DNA of 64,000 bases from Metellina segmentata (GCA_947359465.1 OX375881.1:31971742-32035741); one strand, 5' to 3'. Shown: positions 34,281-44,682, counted from the first letter of the stretch. Notes: a model not told the origin generated them from the letters alone. Translations and numbers: made by a program.

Positions 34281-35012
34281 TGATCCTAATGCGACCCAAA
34301 TTGAACTACCTATTTTCCCGATACGTATCATGACAGAGAATTTGGGAAACATGAAAAAAATATCCGTCATCCACCGAATTTGCTTCCATTGAAAATTCCT
34401 CACACGTAATTAAATTGTTAGGTTCGAATGAAGTACAATACCTTGGATCAGTCAGCATGTAAAATTTTTTTGTCTCGGAATTTTTCATTCCAACCTACAA
34501 ACACAAACTCGCACAAACACAAACCTTCGCCGTGAATACTTCACTTTCTCCACAGAACAAGCGAGTCCACTCTGATTACTTTAAAACACACGCGCGCACA
34601 GAAAAAAAAAAGAAACTTCCAACAGTAAATGAAAACGAAACATTTTTTCCCACTTCTTCGTTCACAAATAACGAAGATTAATGGTCCGTGCCTTTCTCTG
34701 TGTGCAATCCAAGATTTACGTCGAAAATTAATTACGTCCCTTCCGCGTTGAAAGGGGTATTAGATTAGATCCTAGAAATGAATTGCGGAGATTTTCTGCA
34801 TTTTTCGTCCTCATTTATGAACGTCTCATCCCGTGCGGGGCAAAAACATGATAAATTACATCGGAATCTGTGCCCTCTTTGTTAGCTGGCAAATTTCTCC
34901 CCTTTGCTGACCTTTGGATAGGGTTTACAGGATCTGTTTCCACTCAACTCCGGGAAACCGGAATATGTGAGCAAAAAGTATTCACGAAAGAAGAAATGAA
35001 TGATTGCAGCAA
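34281..35012. other. unassigned stretch, moderately GC-rich at 34680-34980
   Basis: No repeat family or domain was recognised. The moderate-complexity block near 34680-34980 is a candidate for a conserved noncoding host sequence, on composition alone. Confidence 0.25.
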
Positions 35013-35210
35013 TTTAGTCCTCTAAGTGGCTTCGACGAGACATCTCGTCCATCAAGATGTGGCCAATTAAAGTAATGACGAGATATCTCGTCACCAAGAT
35101 ACTGTCGAAGTGTCTCATGATGAAGCGATCAGGATTCGCTCAGTTTTTCCTAATGACGAGATATCTCGTCCATCAAGATCTATTATTTTTTTAATGATAC
35201 ATCTTCGAGA
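35013..35210. mobile_element. TTAA-type palindromic MITE
   Basis: It begins TTAGTCCTCTAAGTGGCTTC and contains 'cgacgagacatctcgtcc', two copies of 'gacgagatatctcgtc' (near 35083 and 35155) and the 'atcaagat' spacer. The right end merges with the pogo-derived minisatellite. Confidence 0.6.
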
Positions 35211-35925
35211 CAACCTCGATAATTCGTTACCTGGATAACTCGTCTTGATCCTGCAGTAAAACATCGATCTGTCGTCACAGGGAAAACTAGTCATTCCGAA
35301 TAAACAATATAGTAAAACATCGATAAGTTGTCATTTGGATATCTACTCATTCCGAATAAACAATACAGTAAAACATCGATGATAATTCGTCACCTAGATA
35401 ACTCATCTTGATCCGAATAAACACTGCAGTAAAACCTCGATAAGTCATCACGTGGATAACTCGTCTTGATCCGAATAAACATTGCAGTAAAACTTCGATA
35501 ACTCGTCGCTTGCATAACTAGTCATTCCAAATAATCAATGCAGTAAAACATCGATAAGTTGTCATTTGGATACCTACTCATTCCGAATAAACAATACAGT
35601 AAAACATCGATGATAATTCGTCACCTGGATAACTCATCTTGATCCGAATAAACACTGCAGTAAAACCTCGATAAGTCATCACGTGGATAACTCGTCTTGT
35701 TTCGAATAAACACTGCAGTAAAACTTCGATAAGTCGTCGCTTGCATAGTTAGTCATTCCAAATAATCAATACACTAAAACCTCGATAAGTCGTCACTTGG
35801 ATAACTATATAGTGAATCCAAATAATTAATACAGTTAAACCTCGATTAGTGGTCACGGACGAATAAACAAGACAGTAAAACCTCGATAAGTCGTCACCTG
35901 GATAACTCGACACTCCGGATGTCTT
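35211..35925. repeat. minisatellite of about 57-bp units derived from a pogo-type terminus
   Basis: About twelve units carry 'cagtaaaacctcgataagtc' followed by 'gtcac-tggataactcg' and 'ccgaataaac'. The unit starts like a pogo/Tigger inverted terminus (CAGTAAAACCTCGATAAGTC). The matching inverted end appears at 39018-39039. The terminus appears to have been amplified in tandem. Confidence 0.85.
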
Positions 35926-35970
35926 CGATTTTCTTCACTCCCTTCTAGCTCTCATATAATGTAACTAAGT

Positions 35971-36527
35971 CAGGCCTCGAAATATATTTTTAAATACAGG
36001 TGCACACTGTGCACCTAAGTTTTAAATTGGGTGCACAGGTTATATGTTAGGTGCACATTAAAAAAAAACGTAATATAAGAGTTCAACTAATGTATTAGTT
36101 GTCTATGTTTATATAGGTTCGTAGTAGATAGTAAATAAAAAAATATTTTAACATACCGAAATTCTGCGGCTCACGGCTGTCGCGACAGTTGCTTTAACAG
36201 AGCCATCTGGAATATGTTTCGATCATCGGAAAGTTCTCACGGCAGTGACACAGCTAAACCTTCCTCCTGTATAAACCCGTTACGGCACAGCGATTTGGTT
36301 TTCGCTTAGTGTGTATTTAGGAATTTTAATTACGTTCCTTTAAAGCGAGAGATGTCGATACTAATATTTTATTCAAAGATCAAAATAACATAAAATACGT
36401 TTTCCCCCATTTGTTTTAACGTTAGGTGCACTGTGTGCACCTAACGTTAAAAGCGGGTAAAAATTGGGTGCACAATTTTATTTTTATGTGCACAGTGCAC
36501 CTGTGCACCCGGGTATTTCGAGCTCTG
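35971..36527 (-). mobile_element. hAT MITE, GTGCAC family, 557 bp
   Basis: Termini CAGGCCTCGAAAT and ATTTCGAGCTCTG are flanked by a perfect 8-bp duplication, aactaagt (35963-35970 and 36528-36535). Subterminal GTGCAC-rich blocks end in CACCCGGG. The internal region is shared, reversed, with 52123-52674. No transposase was recognised. Confidence 0.95.
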
Positions 36528-36599
36528 AACTAAGTCCTTGTAAACTCAAAAGAAATTCAAATACAACTCTAATAACTCGTGAATTCGCAAAGGTATTTA

Positions 36600-36834
36600 A
36601 ACATATAGGTTGGTTGGTTTGGGTTTTACCGAACAAGGCTCAAAGGTGGGCAAGCTGCGCAAAACGCAATTTAATCCAAACCAGCACAAATAAGTAAAGG
36701 GTTAAAATAGTCTGATAAGATGATACAAAATAGAAAGCATTTTTAAAATTATATATTTACCATACAGATGATATGATATAGCTTAATTCTATAAAAGATG
36801 CAGTGTATGTATACCCTACAACAATAGACCGGAC
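36600..36834. other. unassigned short stretch
   Basis: It separates the hAT MITE from the Tc1 relic. Nothing was recognised. Confidence 0.4.
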
Positions 36835-36849
36835 AGCAAAATTTGATGG

Positions 36850-37375
36850 TATAAGGGAAATAATACATGCTTTAATAGGTTACATGGTCTACCACGTGCT
36901 GCAATTACACTAGCAACCATTCTAGGAATACTTTCAACACGGTTATGATACACAGTTATGGATATTTCTTTCCATTCCTGCTGCAAGAATGTCGCCAGCT
37001 CAGCTGTAGATTACGGACGAGGTTCCATGGTCCGGAAGGGTCGTTCTAACTCGTACCACAAATGTTCTATGGGGTTTAGGTCGGGACAATGAGCAGGCCA
37101 GGGAAGACCTTTTGCATCCATATCTTGATACCACTGCTTGACAGATTCTGCAACATCACATGGAGCGCTGTCGTCCTGGAAGTAACATTCGTCCATTCCA
37201 TAAAATTGCCAGAGCGTAGGAAGATCCTGATTGTCCAAAGTGTTTATGTAGGCGTCGACGTTCGATTTCCAATGAACATCATGCAAAGTTTCCAGGCCAT
37301 ACCACGAAACACACGGCCAAACAAGTCGTCGGACTTTATGCAAATCCACTGGGGCCCGGTCCATTATTGTAGAGT
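36850..37375 (-). pseudogene. Tc1-like transposase, C-terminal half
   Basis: The minus frame 37364-37011 carries 'CVSWYGLETL', 'LPTLWQFYGMDECYFQDDSA' (second catalytic Asp in QDDSAP) and 'LPWPAHCPDLNPIEHLW' (DDE third-residue region, Glu in PIEHLW). After one stop the frame continues to about 36860 with 'STAELATFLQQEWKEI' and 'ESIPRMVASVIAARG', the usual Tc1 C-terminus. The N-terminal DNA-binding part and the first catalytic Asp are absent. It lies inside the nested 35-39 kb cluster. Confidence 0.88.
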
Positions 37376-37901
37376 AGTGTACCTCACCATTCGTAAAACA
37401 ATTACGAAGGCTAAAAATATAACTGAAGTGAATTGTGATAAAACAATCTTAATCGATTTGAAATTATTACATGAAGTTTAGTTAAAAATGATAAATGTTG
37501 AATTATAAGAGTGGTAAAATGCTGCAGCAATGTACGAAGGCAAAGAGTGATGTATGGAGAATTTTATCCAATATTCTGATAAAATTGATACTCAGTATTG
37601 CAAAAGTGTCGATAAAAATGTCTAAGATCTGTACAAGGAGTTAAAATATGATTGATGGAGAAAGGTTCATGGCAATGCTGTCACGATAGAGTGGTTATAA
37701 ATAAACAGGGTTTGTGCCTGTAAGCAAACAAAATGGAGTTGAAAATGAGGACTCTGACCCTGATTTTATTATTAGGTTTATCCGAAATCATTAATGAAAG
37801 TGTGTGTATTATCCCTGTAATAAATGACAGAATATGTATCAATAACAAAGTTGCATATCCTGTCAACCGACCATAAAAGATTTAACTACGGAAGTTTTTA
37901 G
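37376..37901. other. unassigned AT-rich stretch
   Basis: No element or domain was recognised. Confidence 0.45.
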
Positions 37902-37909
37902 AATATAAT

Positions 37910-38765
37910 TAAGGCAACTTTTTGTAACATATGCAACTTTTTTCACAAGTTCTACGCTTTATGTAAAGTACTAAATACAAAATTCCTCCGACATGGGGTG
38001 CATTGTAAGTGAGTTATAACCGCAACATAAATGCAACTTTTTTCATGATTGATAATTTTTACAATTTAGCTTAAAATTAATTAATATGAAATTACTATTT
38101 CATTTGTTGCCCTCTGAATCAACCCTTCAATTACGTGTGTCTGATATTGCGAACACCGAAGTATTGCGGATCAAACAAAAAGTTCATGGAAAGAAGGTAT
38201 TCGTCCTAACAGACGAAAGTGAAATAAATAGCAAGAAGTACTTTAACACACTAGTTGGCACTCATGATAATACAGAGCAAACTTGCGTGATCGACTGCAG
38301 AGTTTGAGAGGTGAGTTTTGGTCATCAATATGTTGTTTTCTTCTAGATGACGTTTTAAAATCTCTGAATGTTGAGCGAAAGGATTTTGCTCTTCTGCTAT
38401 CCGATAATGCATATTATATGACTGCGGCTAGAATCCCACTCAAGGTGCTTTTTCCGCGATTGCTTCAAGTTACTTGAGTGATACACTTGTTTCACAACTG
38501 CAGAAAAAGTCCAATGCAACAATGTCAGGCAACATCAGTCTCTGTTGAGCGCAGTTTTTCAATGTTAATGAAATTACTGACCAAAGATCGGCCATTCAAC
38601 GACATCAACGTTCTTCTGTATTTAATAATGTACAAATTAATTTTTAATTTTTTCATTTTTTACTAATAATTTATTTTAGATTTTAGTGTATCAAAAATAA
38701 ATGCAACTTTAGGGAATGATAAATGCAACTTCTACCATTTTTACTGCAACAAAAAAGTTGCCCTA
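37910..38765 (+). mobile_element. hAT element, TAGGGCAAC family, copy 2
   Basis: The left end TAAGGCAACTTTTTGTAACA and the right end AAAAAAGTTGCCCTA are flanked by a perfect 8-bp duplication, aatataat (37902-37909 and 38766-38773). It has the same internal sequence as copy 1 in opposite orientation. It is 856 bp, almost the same length as copy 1 (855 bp), so both descend from one deletion derivative. Confidence 0.96.
38086..38666 (+). pseudogene. hAT transposase remnant
   Basis: Three frames follow in order. 38086-38307 has 'VFVLTDESEINSKKYFNTLV' (DES-type catalytic region). 38283-38477 has 'DFALLLSDNAYYMTAA' (second hAT block). 38478-38666 has 'QCQATSVSVERSFSMLMKLL' and 'RPFNDINVLLYLI' (hAT C-terminal dimerisation block). 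The third catalytic region between blocks two and three is deleted and frames are shifted. It is non-functional; the parent is presumably elsewhere in the genome. Confidence 0.85.
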
Positions 38766-38777
38766 AATATAATTCTA

Positions 38778-38800
38778 TCTCTCTCTCTCTCTCTCCATCT
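38778..38800 (+). repeat. (TC)n microsatellite
   Basis: A short TC tract lies just right of the hAT target duplication. Confidence 0.8.
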
Positions 38801-39017
38801 GATAAAAAAAATTTCCTGAAGCCTTAGAGAGAATTAGAAATTTCCTTAAGGTTCCAGATATACTGAATACACGTAAGGTTTTGATTTCCATGATAAAATA
38901 TTAATTTAAAATTTACATGATTACATGATACTTTCATGTTATGCATACCGTTACATTATGGATAATAAGAACATTCTGTGGTTGCTCCGCCTAAGTAATC
39001 AATATTTTGTGGTACCA
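38801..39017. other. short unassigned stretch
   Basis: No feature was seen. Confidence 0.4.
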
Positions 39018-39039
39018 TGGACTTATCGAGGTTTTACTG
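39018..39039 (-). mobile_element. pogo/Tigger-type terminus
   Basis: GACTTATCGAGGTTTTACTG is the inverted counterpart of CAGTAAAACCTCGATAAGTC at 35873. It may be the right end of an old pogo-type element whose interior (35873-39039) is now filled with later insertions. Confidence 0.5.
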
Positions 39040-39644
39040 TTATATGGTAGTCAGATAAACACAAGTTTGATTGACAATATTTAAATATTATATCTACATA
39101 AATGTCGCATCAGAACGAAACATTCAGAACCCTAACGGTTAATCCATAAAATATATTCTGGTCCATGAACCCTTCGAATGATTTATCTCCTTGTCGAAAA
39201 CTGCCTTGCTGTGGCCAATTAATTGCCCCTGGTGAGAGCCTGTACTAATTGTGACTAAGTTCTGGGCAAGGGACAGTCTGTTTTTCCTACTTGGTAATTC
39301 ATTTCCTCTTGGAGTAATATGGCAGTTATGTCCCGACGCATTTAGCAAAATTGACCACATCTTGCACGAGATCTCGTTGAAACACCTGTAGGATCAAGAC
39401 ATAATGCAACGATACGTGATGGCAAGGAATTGTAATGATCACATGTAGTCAAACATTCTAGTTGCTGTGAGGTTACCGGTTAAAAAGAGAAAAGTATATG
39501 CAAAAGCAGAACGCGTGAAAAAGTATAACCAACAATTTTATGGCTTTTATGGCTTCACAGGATCCTGTTTGGAAAGTATGTAATAGCATTGAATTAATGA
39601 GTTCGATATGGGTATTCTGTTTAGTCCAACTGAATTGATTGATA
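39040..39644. other. gene-free stretch with a degenerate MITE piece
   Basis: A piece at about 39290-39395 ('ccacatcttgcacgagatctcgttg', 'aacacctgtaggat', split from longer text) resembles the TTAA-type MITE right half. Nothing else was recognised. Confidence 0.4.
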
Positions 39645-40057
39645 TTAACCATCCAACTGGTTTCGACGAGATATTTTGTCCATTAAGACCAAACCAATTT
39701 TCCAATGGAGAGATATCTCGTCAGAAAGATATTGCTAATTGTTTTATGATAATCAGATCTAGATTTGCCCATCAGGTTTTTTTTATGACGAGATACCTTA
39801 TCCAAGATCTGGTCAGTTTTTCCATGACGAGATACTGAATCCAAGATCTGGTCAGTTTTTCAATGGCGAAATATCTCATCCAAGATCTGGTCATTTTTTA
39901 ATGACGAGATCCTTCGTCCAAGATCTGGTCCGTTTTCCAAAGACTAGAAACCTCATCTAAGATCTGGTCAGTTTTTCAAAGACGAGAAACCTCATCCAAG
40001 ATCTGGTCAGTTTTGTATAGACGAAATATCTCGAGAGACAACAACCAGGAGGGTTAG
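39645..40057. mobile_element. TTAA-type palindromic MITE, expanded copy
   Basis: It starts TTAACCATCCAACTGGTTTC and ends CAACCAGGAGGGTTAG, an inverted match. The interior is about eight tandem units of roughly 44 bp built from 'gacgagatatctc' and 'atccaagatctggtcagttt'. This is the longest copy in the window; the 1653-1755 copy has only two palindromes. Confidence 0.75.
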
Positions 40058-40243
40058 CGACTAATACCAGTGAACATTCTATTGTGTTTATGTGTAGTTT
40101 ATGTTTTTATACTTTATTTCAACAGCCACCTTCGTAATTTCATTTTCAAGTTGCCTTATTTCCAAACTAGCCATTTGAATTCCTAAAAATACACGCAGCT
40201 ACATAAATTTTTTGCAAAACTCAAATATTTCAAGCACAGCAAA

Positions 40244-40575
40244 TTGCTATTTGTACACATAGAGATTCACCATTGGTATATGGGTGGTAAGACTGGGTCC
40301 TTTTTTTGCGATATACAGTCCCAGACCATCCTCTCACGTCTTACCGACGGCCACTTGAAATGTCTTTCCTTTTTTGAGGGCAAGAATCTCTACGCTGCAT
40401 GCTCAAAGTGCCACGCACACCAGGCTTCTGCTGCGCATATACTGGATTACTAGAACTTCTCTAGGGAGGATATATACCCATCTACTCTTCTTGTGATCGA
40501 ATTTCTCTGTGTCAACGGATTCTTGGTCTGACTTCGTCAGACCTTTTTGGAAGATAAGAAACAACAACAGATAGA
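40244..40575 (+). pseudogene. non-LTR retrotransposon (LINE) 3' end
   Basis: The + frame at 40244-40453 has 'ILSRLTDGHLKCLSFFEG', then a zinc-knuckle-like CSKCH...QASAAHILDY, where the last Cys of a CCHC motif appears to be Tyr. This matches the C-terminus of Jockey/I-type non-LTR proteins as I recall them from spiders. After one stop the reading continues with 'SREDIYPSTLLVIEFLCVNG', then a short 3' region and the tail ATAAGAAACAACAACAG. Reverse transcriptase lies outside, because the copy is strongly 5'-truncated. Confidence 0.6.
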
Positions 40576-40612
40576 GATTTCCAGTGGGGTCGCTTGCCGC
40601 CCACAACTCTCT

Positions 40613-40994
40613 GTTGTTGTCGTGCGGGCCATATATGGCCCGATTGGGGGTGCCATTGTCCCGGAGGGTTGGACTTCTTCATGCATGACACATCCGTTTT
40701 ACAGGAAGGTCCTTTTTCACACATCCATTCACTCACACATATCGTAATTTAGATCCCAATCAGAGGCCGATAACCCCCTGATCAGGTACCCCCAGAGGTA
40801 TTGATTTGGTATGGGAACATGGAGGACTTTGTGACCACGACTTATTTAACTTGCCCAAGCCACCATTAGCGAACACGACGGTCTTTAGCCAGGTCTAAGC
40901 GCCGATCTCGCAACCATCCGAATTGCCGAGGACAGAACCCACAACCCTTCTGATGAGAGCCCGACGCTCTACTGACTGAGCTACCGCGGCTCCA
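40613..40994 (-). mobile_element. tRNA-derived SINE, family B (CAA tail)
   Basis: On the minus strand it begins GGAGCCGCGGTAGCTCAG (A-box region), with a B-box near 40935-40950, and ends in a CAACAACAG tail at 40613. It is flanked by an 11-bp duplication, cacaactctct (40602-40612 and 40995-41005). The body is shared with 59306-59756. Frames at 40403-40747 are artefacts. Confidence 0.93.
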
Positions 40995-41005
40995 CACAAC
41001 TCTCT

Positions 41006-42044
41006 ATATTATACATTAAGTATCTCTCCTTTTAGTTTTTTAGAACAGTGAGAAAACCCGTTGTGTCACAGCGATTCCTCGACATATATGTAAATATGAT
41101 CTGGCAGAGTGTTCTAGAAGAAGCAGAAGCCTGCGCATGCGCTGTAAATCATTAGCTTGATGTCCAGAATGCGCACCTGTAGATATCTACTGCGCCCTTG
41201 ACCATATCAACAACGAGATCTTCCTCACTAAATGTATTTTATTCCAAGCTATGTCCTTCCTGTCCAGAATTCAACTCAGTACACAACGGATTCCCAAGGC
41301 TGCAGTTTTTTGAACGTGCGTCTCCCCTTCGGTATTCAAGCACCCAAAAATCCCATTTCCTAGAATTGATACATCTTCAAAATAATAATTCCAATGAGTT
41401 AGATAGAAACTGGAACGCGGATATCTCCACGCTAATGCTTGCGACATTCCAACCTTTCCCAGAACAAGAACATCGTGAAAGTCTTTTATTCTTTATGCAT
41501 GCAAATCGTATTCAGCAGGTGAGACGGGCATAGAGAAGGAGCATTCGTTTTTTGTTATCCCTCCAAGAGATGAGGAGTAACAGTGTCAGATGATGTATAT
41601 TCTGCCTTTCAAGATACTAAAAGATTTTATGAGGAAATGCTTTTACGAAAAGCTCCTGCGATCTCGCGATCAAACGTATCGTCTACTGCTGCCTGTCCCC
41701 TAAAGTCGTTATTTCGGAGAAAAACAAATTTGTCAAAGTAGTAGAAATAACCCCCCCATTCTCTCAGTATGGATTGAGGACGGCGAATTGTGATGGAAAT
41801 TCTTGATTCGTTTCTTTATTTTCGCGATATTCCTTTTCTTGGAAAACAAATTTCTTATATTTAGCAAAAGATTCAAAGACGCATCTTCTTGAAGAACCTC
41901 AATCCGTTAATAGGGAGTGTATTGTAGTCATTATAAATCTACGTAGCAACCAATCCAGATAACTGCAGCTATGAATGTGGTTCAGAGATATAGTAAAGTG
42001 ACCATTTGGTACAAGATGATACCGCTTCTAGTGTCTCTAGTGGT
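41006..42044. other. unassigned stretch with a 111-codon + frame
   Basis: The frame at 41198-41533 has no domain that I recognise. The stretch is less AT-rich than average and may be an old retroelement or LTR remnant, but no termini, primer-binding site or polypurine tract could be shown. Confidence 0.25.
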
Positions 42045-42850
42045 CAAAATATACTGCTGTTCCTAAAAAATGCAACACCATGAATGAGTCATCAGAATTA
42101 AATGAAATTTGATACACAAACGGCTTGTATTACAAATAAATGAATAAATGTACAAATAAATGAATACATTTTCAAAGCAAGAAAACAATACTAAGTGTCC
42201 GAAATCAGTATTTGGTGCAGCCACCACGCGCTGCAATAAGTGCTGGTATACGACGTGGCATGGAGTGAAACAGATGTTGAATGTCTGCTTGCGGAAGAGA
42301 ATTCCATATTGATTGTAAGCGCATCCAAAGTTCGTCTTTTGAAGCTGTAGGACGCGGATCACGAGCGAGACGCCGACCAACCAAATTCTACACGTGCTCA
42401 ATAGGCGACATATCCGGCGAATAAGCAGGCCAAGGAAGAAGTCGCATGTGTTGGGCTGAAAAGAAGTCTCAAACATTCCTTGCAACATGTGGGCGTGAAA
42501 GATAGCTCCAGGGATGCCTTGAAGGAAGGGAACGACTTCGGGCACTAGCACTTCACACACGCACCTGTTGCTATTCAGATTACAGTCAATTCGTAGCAGC
42601 TGAGATCGTCCATGTTACGAAATCGCACCCCAGACCATAACTCCGGGTGTTCGGCCACTATGCCGTTCGATAACGCACTCTGGAAAGCAGCGTTAACCGT
42701 CATAGCGTCTAACACGAAAGCGGCCATCATGGTTCTACAAATTAAAGGGGGATTCGTCAGAAAAGACAACTTGTTGCCAATCAGCCCTCCAGGCTCTGTG
42801 CTCATGAGCCCATTGCAGAAGCTGCCGTCGATGGTTTGGCGTGAGCAACG
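42045..42850 (-). pseudogene. Tcb-type Tc1 transposase, broken
   Basis: The minus strand reads 'LLQWAHEHRAWRADWQQVVF' then SDES (first catalytic Asp), 'TPGVMVWGAISYHGRSQL', then a deletion where the second catalytic Asp (QQDNA region) should be. In another frame it continues with 'MRLLPWPAYSPDMSPIEHV', 'ELWMRLQSIWNSLPQADIQH', 'PALIAARGGCTKY' and a stop at 42205-42207. Two in-frame stops, one frameshift and loss of a catalytic residue make it dead. The terminal word 'gttcctaaaaaatgcaacac' at 42059 resembles the family's inverted repeat. The N-terminus is cut off by the tRNA-like repeat at 42850. Confidence 0.88.
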
Positions 42851-43050
42851 CTGCGCAAACGAAAATATATGCAGTTACAAGTAGACACACGAAATGAAAG
42901 TGTTATTGCCACAGAAGGGGGGGGGGAGAATAATTGACTAAGGAAGGAGTACACCTGGCGGGAATCAAATCTTTGCCGTCTACAACTTGTAGGTTGCTCG
43001 TGAAGTCGGTATACCCACTGAGAAATAACGTTCTGCGGTGAAAATAGCTC
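42851..43050 (-). mobile_element. tRNA-like SINE, family C, diverged
   Basis: Minus-strand order: head 'tcagtgggtataccgacttc', B-box-like 'agatttgattcccgc', 'ggtgtactccttcctt', a C-run at 42917-42926, 'cgtgtgtctact', 'tgcgcagcgttg'. The same order occurs at 52875-53040. No TSD was found. Confidence 0.5.
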
Positions 43051-43091
43051 ATATATGAAAGTTACGTTGAAGTAGATGAACATCGAGACCA

Positions 43092-43857
43092 CAGTAGAGT
43101 CCCGCTAACCCTAGTTATGTTAATCCGAGCTCCCCTTAATCCGAGGTAGCTTTTTTTCACTCTCAATGTCAATTAATGTCAAAAATGTTCCTTTGCTGAA
43201 TCATGGAAAAAAATTAAACCGGAGACAATAAAGAACAGGTGGCATAATATCCTGACAACTAGACCTCAAAGACAATAATAAAAAGCAAAAACAAAGAAAA
43301 CATAGAACATTTTGAAATTAAAAATACAGTTTTTAAACTACCCAGCTATGAGGAGGTAACAGATAATTGCGTCAAAAAAATCTTTACGGTAATGAGGAAG
43401 AGGAAATTACCGACGATGCAATAATTCGTATGATTACCGAAGAAGAAATTGATAAAACTGAAGATTTAAACGATGAAACACAGAAGATCATTTCGCATGC
43501 ATAAGGCACGTCAGCGTTAGATGTTGCTCTTCGCTATAAGCAGCATCCAGATGCTTTACCACATAACACTTTATTTTTGAAAAGTTTGCGAGCCAACGCA
43601 GCAAGAGTTTCTGCTCAAAAACAAACAACTTTAGATTCATTTTTTTTAAACATTAAATCAAGTAAGTGTGATGTTTTTTAAAATATATTTTTATAATTTA
43701 CAAATTTGTGTGCTCGTTATTTTTTCGCTATTTGATCCCTCTATTCTTTAGTTACATAGTATATAAAACTGAATTTTTCTCTTCGATTTTAGTATGTAGT
43801 CCGTATAATCCGAGTTGGCGTCAGTCCCAATCAACTCGGATTATCAGGACTCGACTG
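43092..43857 (+). mobile_element. Tigger/pogo element, deletion derivative
   Basis: The left end CAGTAGAGTCCCGCTAACCC and the right end, reversed, CAGTCGAGTCCTGATAATCC are inverted termini with 'taatccgag' subterminal words on both sides. TA follows the right end; the left flank reads CA, probably mutated. It is 766 bp and carries only the C-terminus of a pogo-family transposase. Confidence 0.82.
43382..43681 (+). pseudogene. Tigger transposase C-terminus
   Basis: The + frame reads an acidic stretch 'EEEEITDDAIIRMITEEEID', one stop (TAA at about 43502), then 'SALDVALRYKQHPDALPHNT', 'FLKSLRANAARVSAQKQTTL' and 'DSFF' before the terminal stop at 43679-43681. The acidic segment followed by the ALRY...QTTLDSFF signature is the usual end of Tigger/Jerky-type proteins. 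The DDD catalytic domain and the CENP-B-like DNA-binding domain are missing. Confidence 0.85.
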
Positions 43858-43861
43858 TATA

Positions 43862-44330
43862 TCTAGACCATTATGCAACCCATGCGTCATCTGGCGTAAT
43901 GATATGAGGCGCCATAGGTTTCAACTCACGCACACGAATTACCGGCACACTCAACGACCATCGCTACACCTCTGAAGTTTTGGAGCCTGTTACACTCAAG
44001 TATAGAATGCAATCAGATTTCGAGAGTACAATCAGCGACTGTACATGGAATGCAACTTAATACCATTACTATCCAACAGGTTTTACTTCGTTCGTGGTTC
44101 GCCCGTTCACCGAATCTTGTTGACAGTCAACATCACTCAATGACTACATAGCAAACCGTGATTACACCAGATGAACTTGGGCTGCACGTGGAAACAGATG
44201 CATTTTGGAAACGTGTGGACTGATATACCCCAAACACACATCCAAAGACTCATTCGTCTAATACCGATGAGTGTACAACAGTTATTGCTGTCCATGGAGG
44301 CTACACAAAATACTGATTTCTTCATCCTTC
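43862..44330 (+). pseudogene. Tcb-type Tc1 transposase fragment
   Basis: The + strand has 'SSGVMI' stop 'GAIGFNSRTRITGTLNDHRY' then 'TSEVLEPVTL' at about 43880-44000, matching the central region of Tcb/Tc1 transposases. A frameshifted C-terminal part near 44190-44320 reads 'DIPQTHIQRLI' and ends with a GG-Y-T-K-Y-like stretch. It is a heavily decayed, separate copy from 42045-42850 (opposite strand). Confidence 0.6.
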
Positions 44331-44682
44331 ACAAGTTAAACTGAGCTGTATTTGCAATCATTTAACCCTAGTACCTTATGTAATTTGCTTAATAAGTATG
44401 GATTTATATGTCTTGTCAACCAAACTAGCCTGGCATCTTCAATAAGTCTGGCAACTTATTACCATCACTGTACATCAAATTTCATTTCATTCATGGCCCG
44501 GATTCAATGCTTTGTCTATGGCCAGCAGCGTACATCATTGCAGTTATTCTTTGATATGAAAAACATTGAAAGATAAAGTTAAACTGTCTGGACCAGTATG
44601 ACTAACGGAAAGTTTATAAATGTTTAATTACACAGCGATATCTTTGTGGACTTCATAATTACACTCAAAACTCAATACGGGG
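44331..44682. other. unassigned stretch
   Basis: A 74-codon + frame at 44352-44576 has no recognised domain. Confidence 0.35.

Noticed and set aside
35211..35925. CRISPR-like array of repeats and spacers
   Set aside because: The genome is an animal nuclear genome, 'spacers' are themselves similar, there are no cas genes, and the unit derives from a pogo-type terminus.
1653..40057. GACGAGATATCTCGTC palindromes as a regulatory operator of a host gene
   Set aside because: Each occurrence sits inside a MITE with inverted TTAA-type ends, or in a piece of one, so mobility explains their spread; a binding role remains only a possibility.
42063..42560. 165-codon minus frame, the longest in the window, as a novel protein
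   Set aside because: It is the wrong frame through most of a Tcb transposase relic; the true frame is shifted and carries the PIEHV and GGCTKY motifs.
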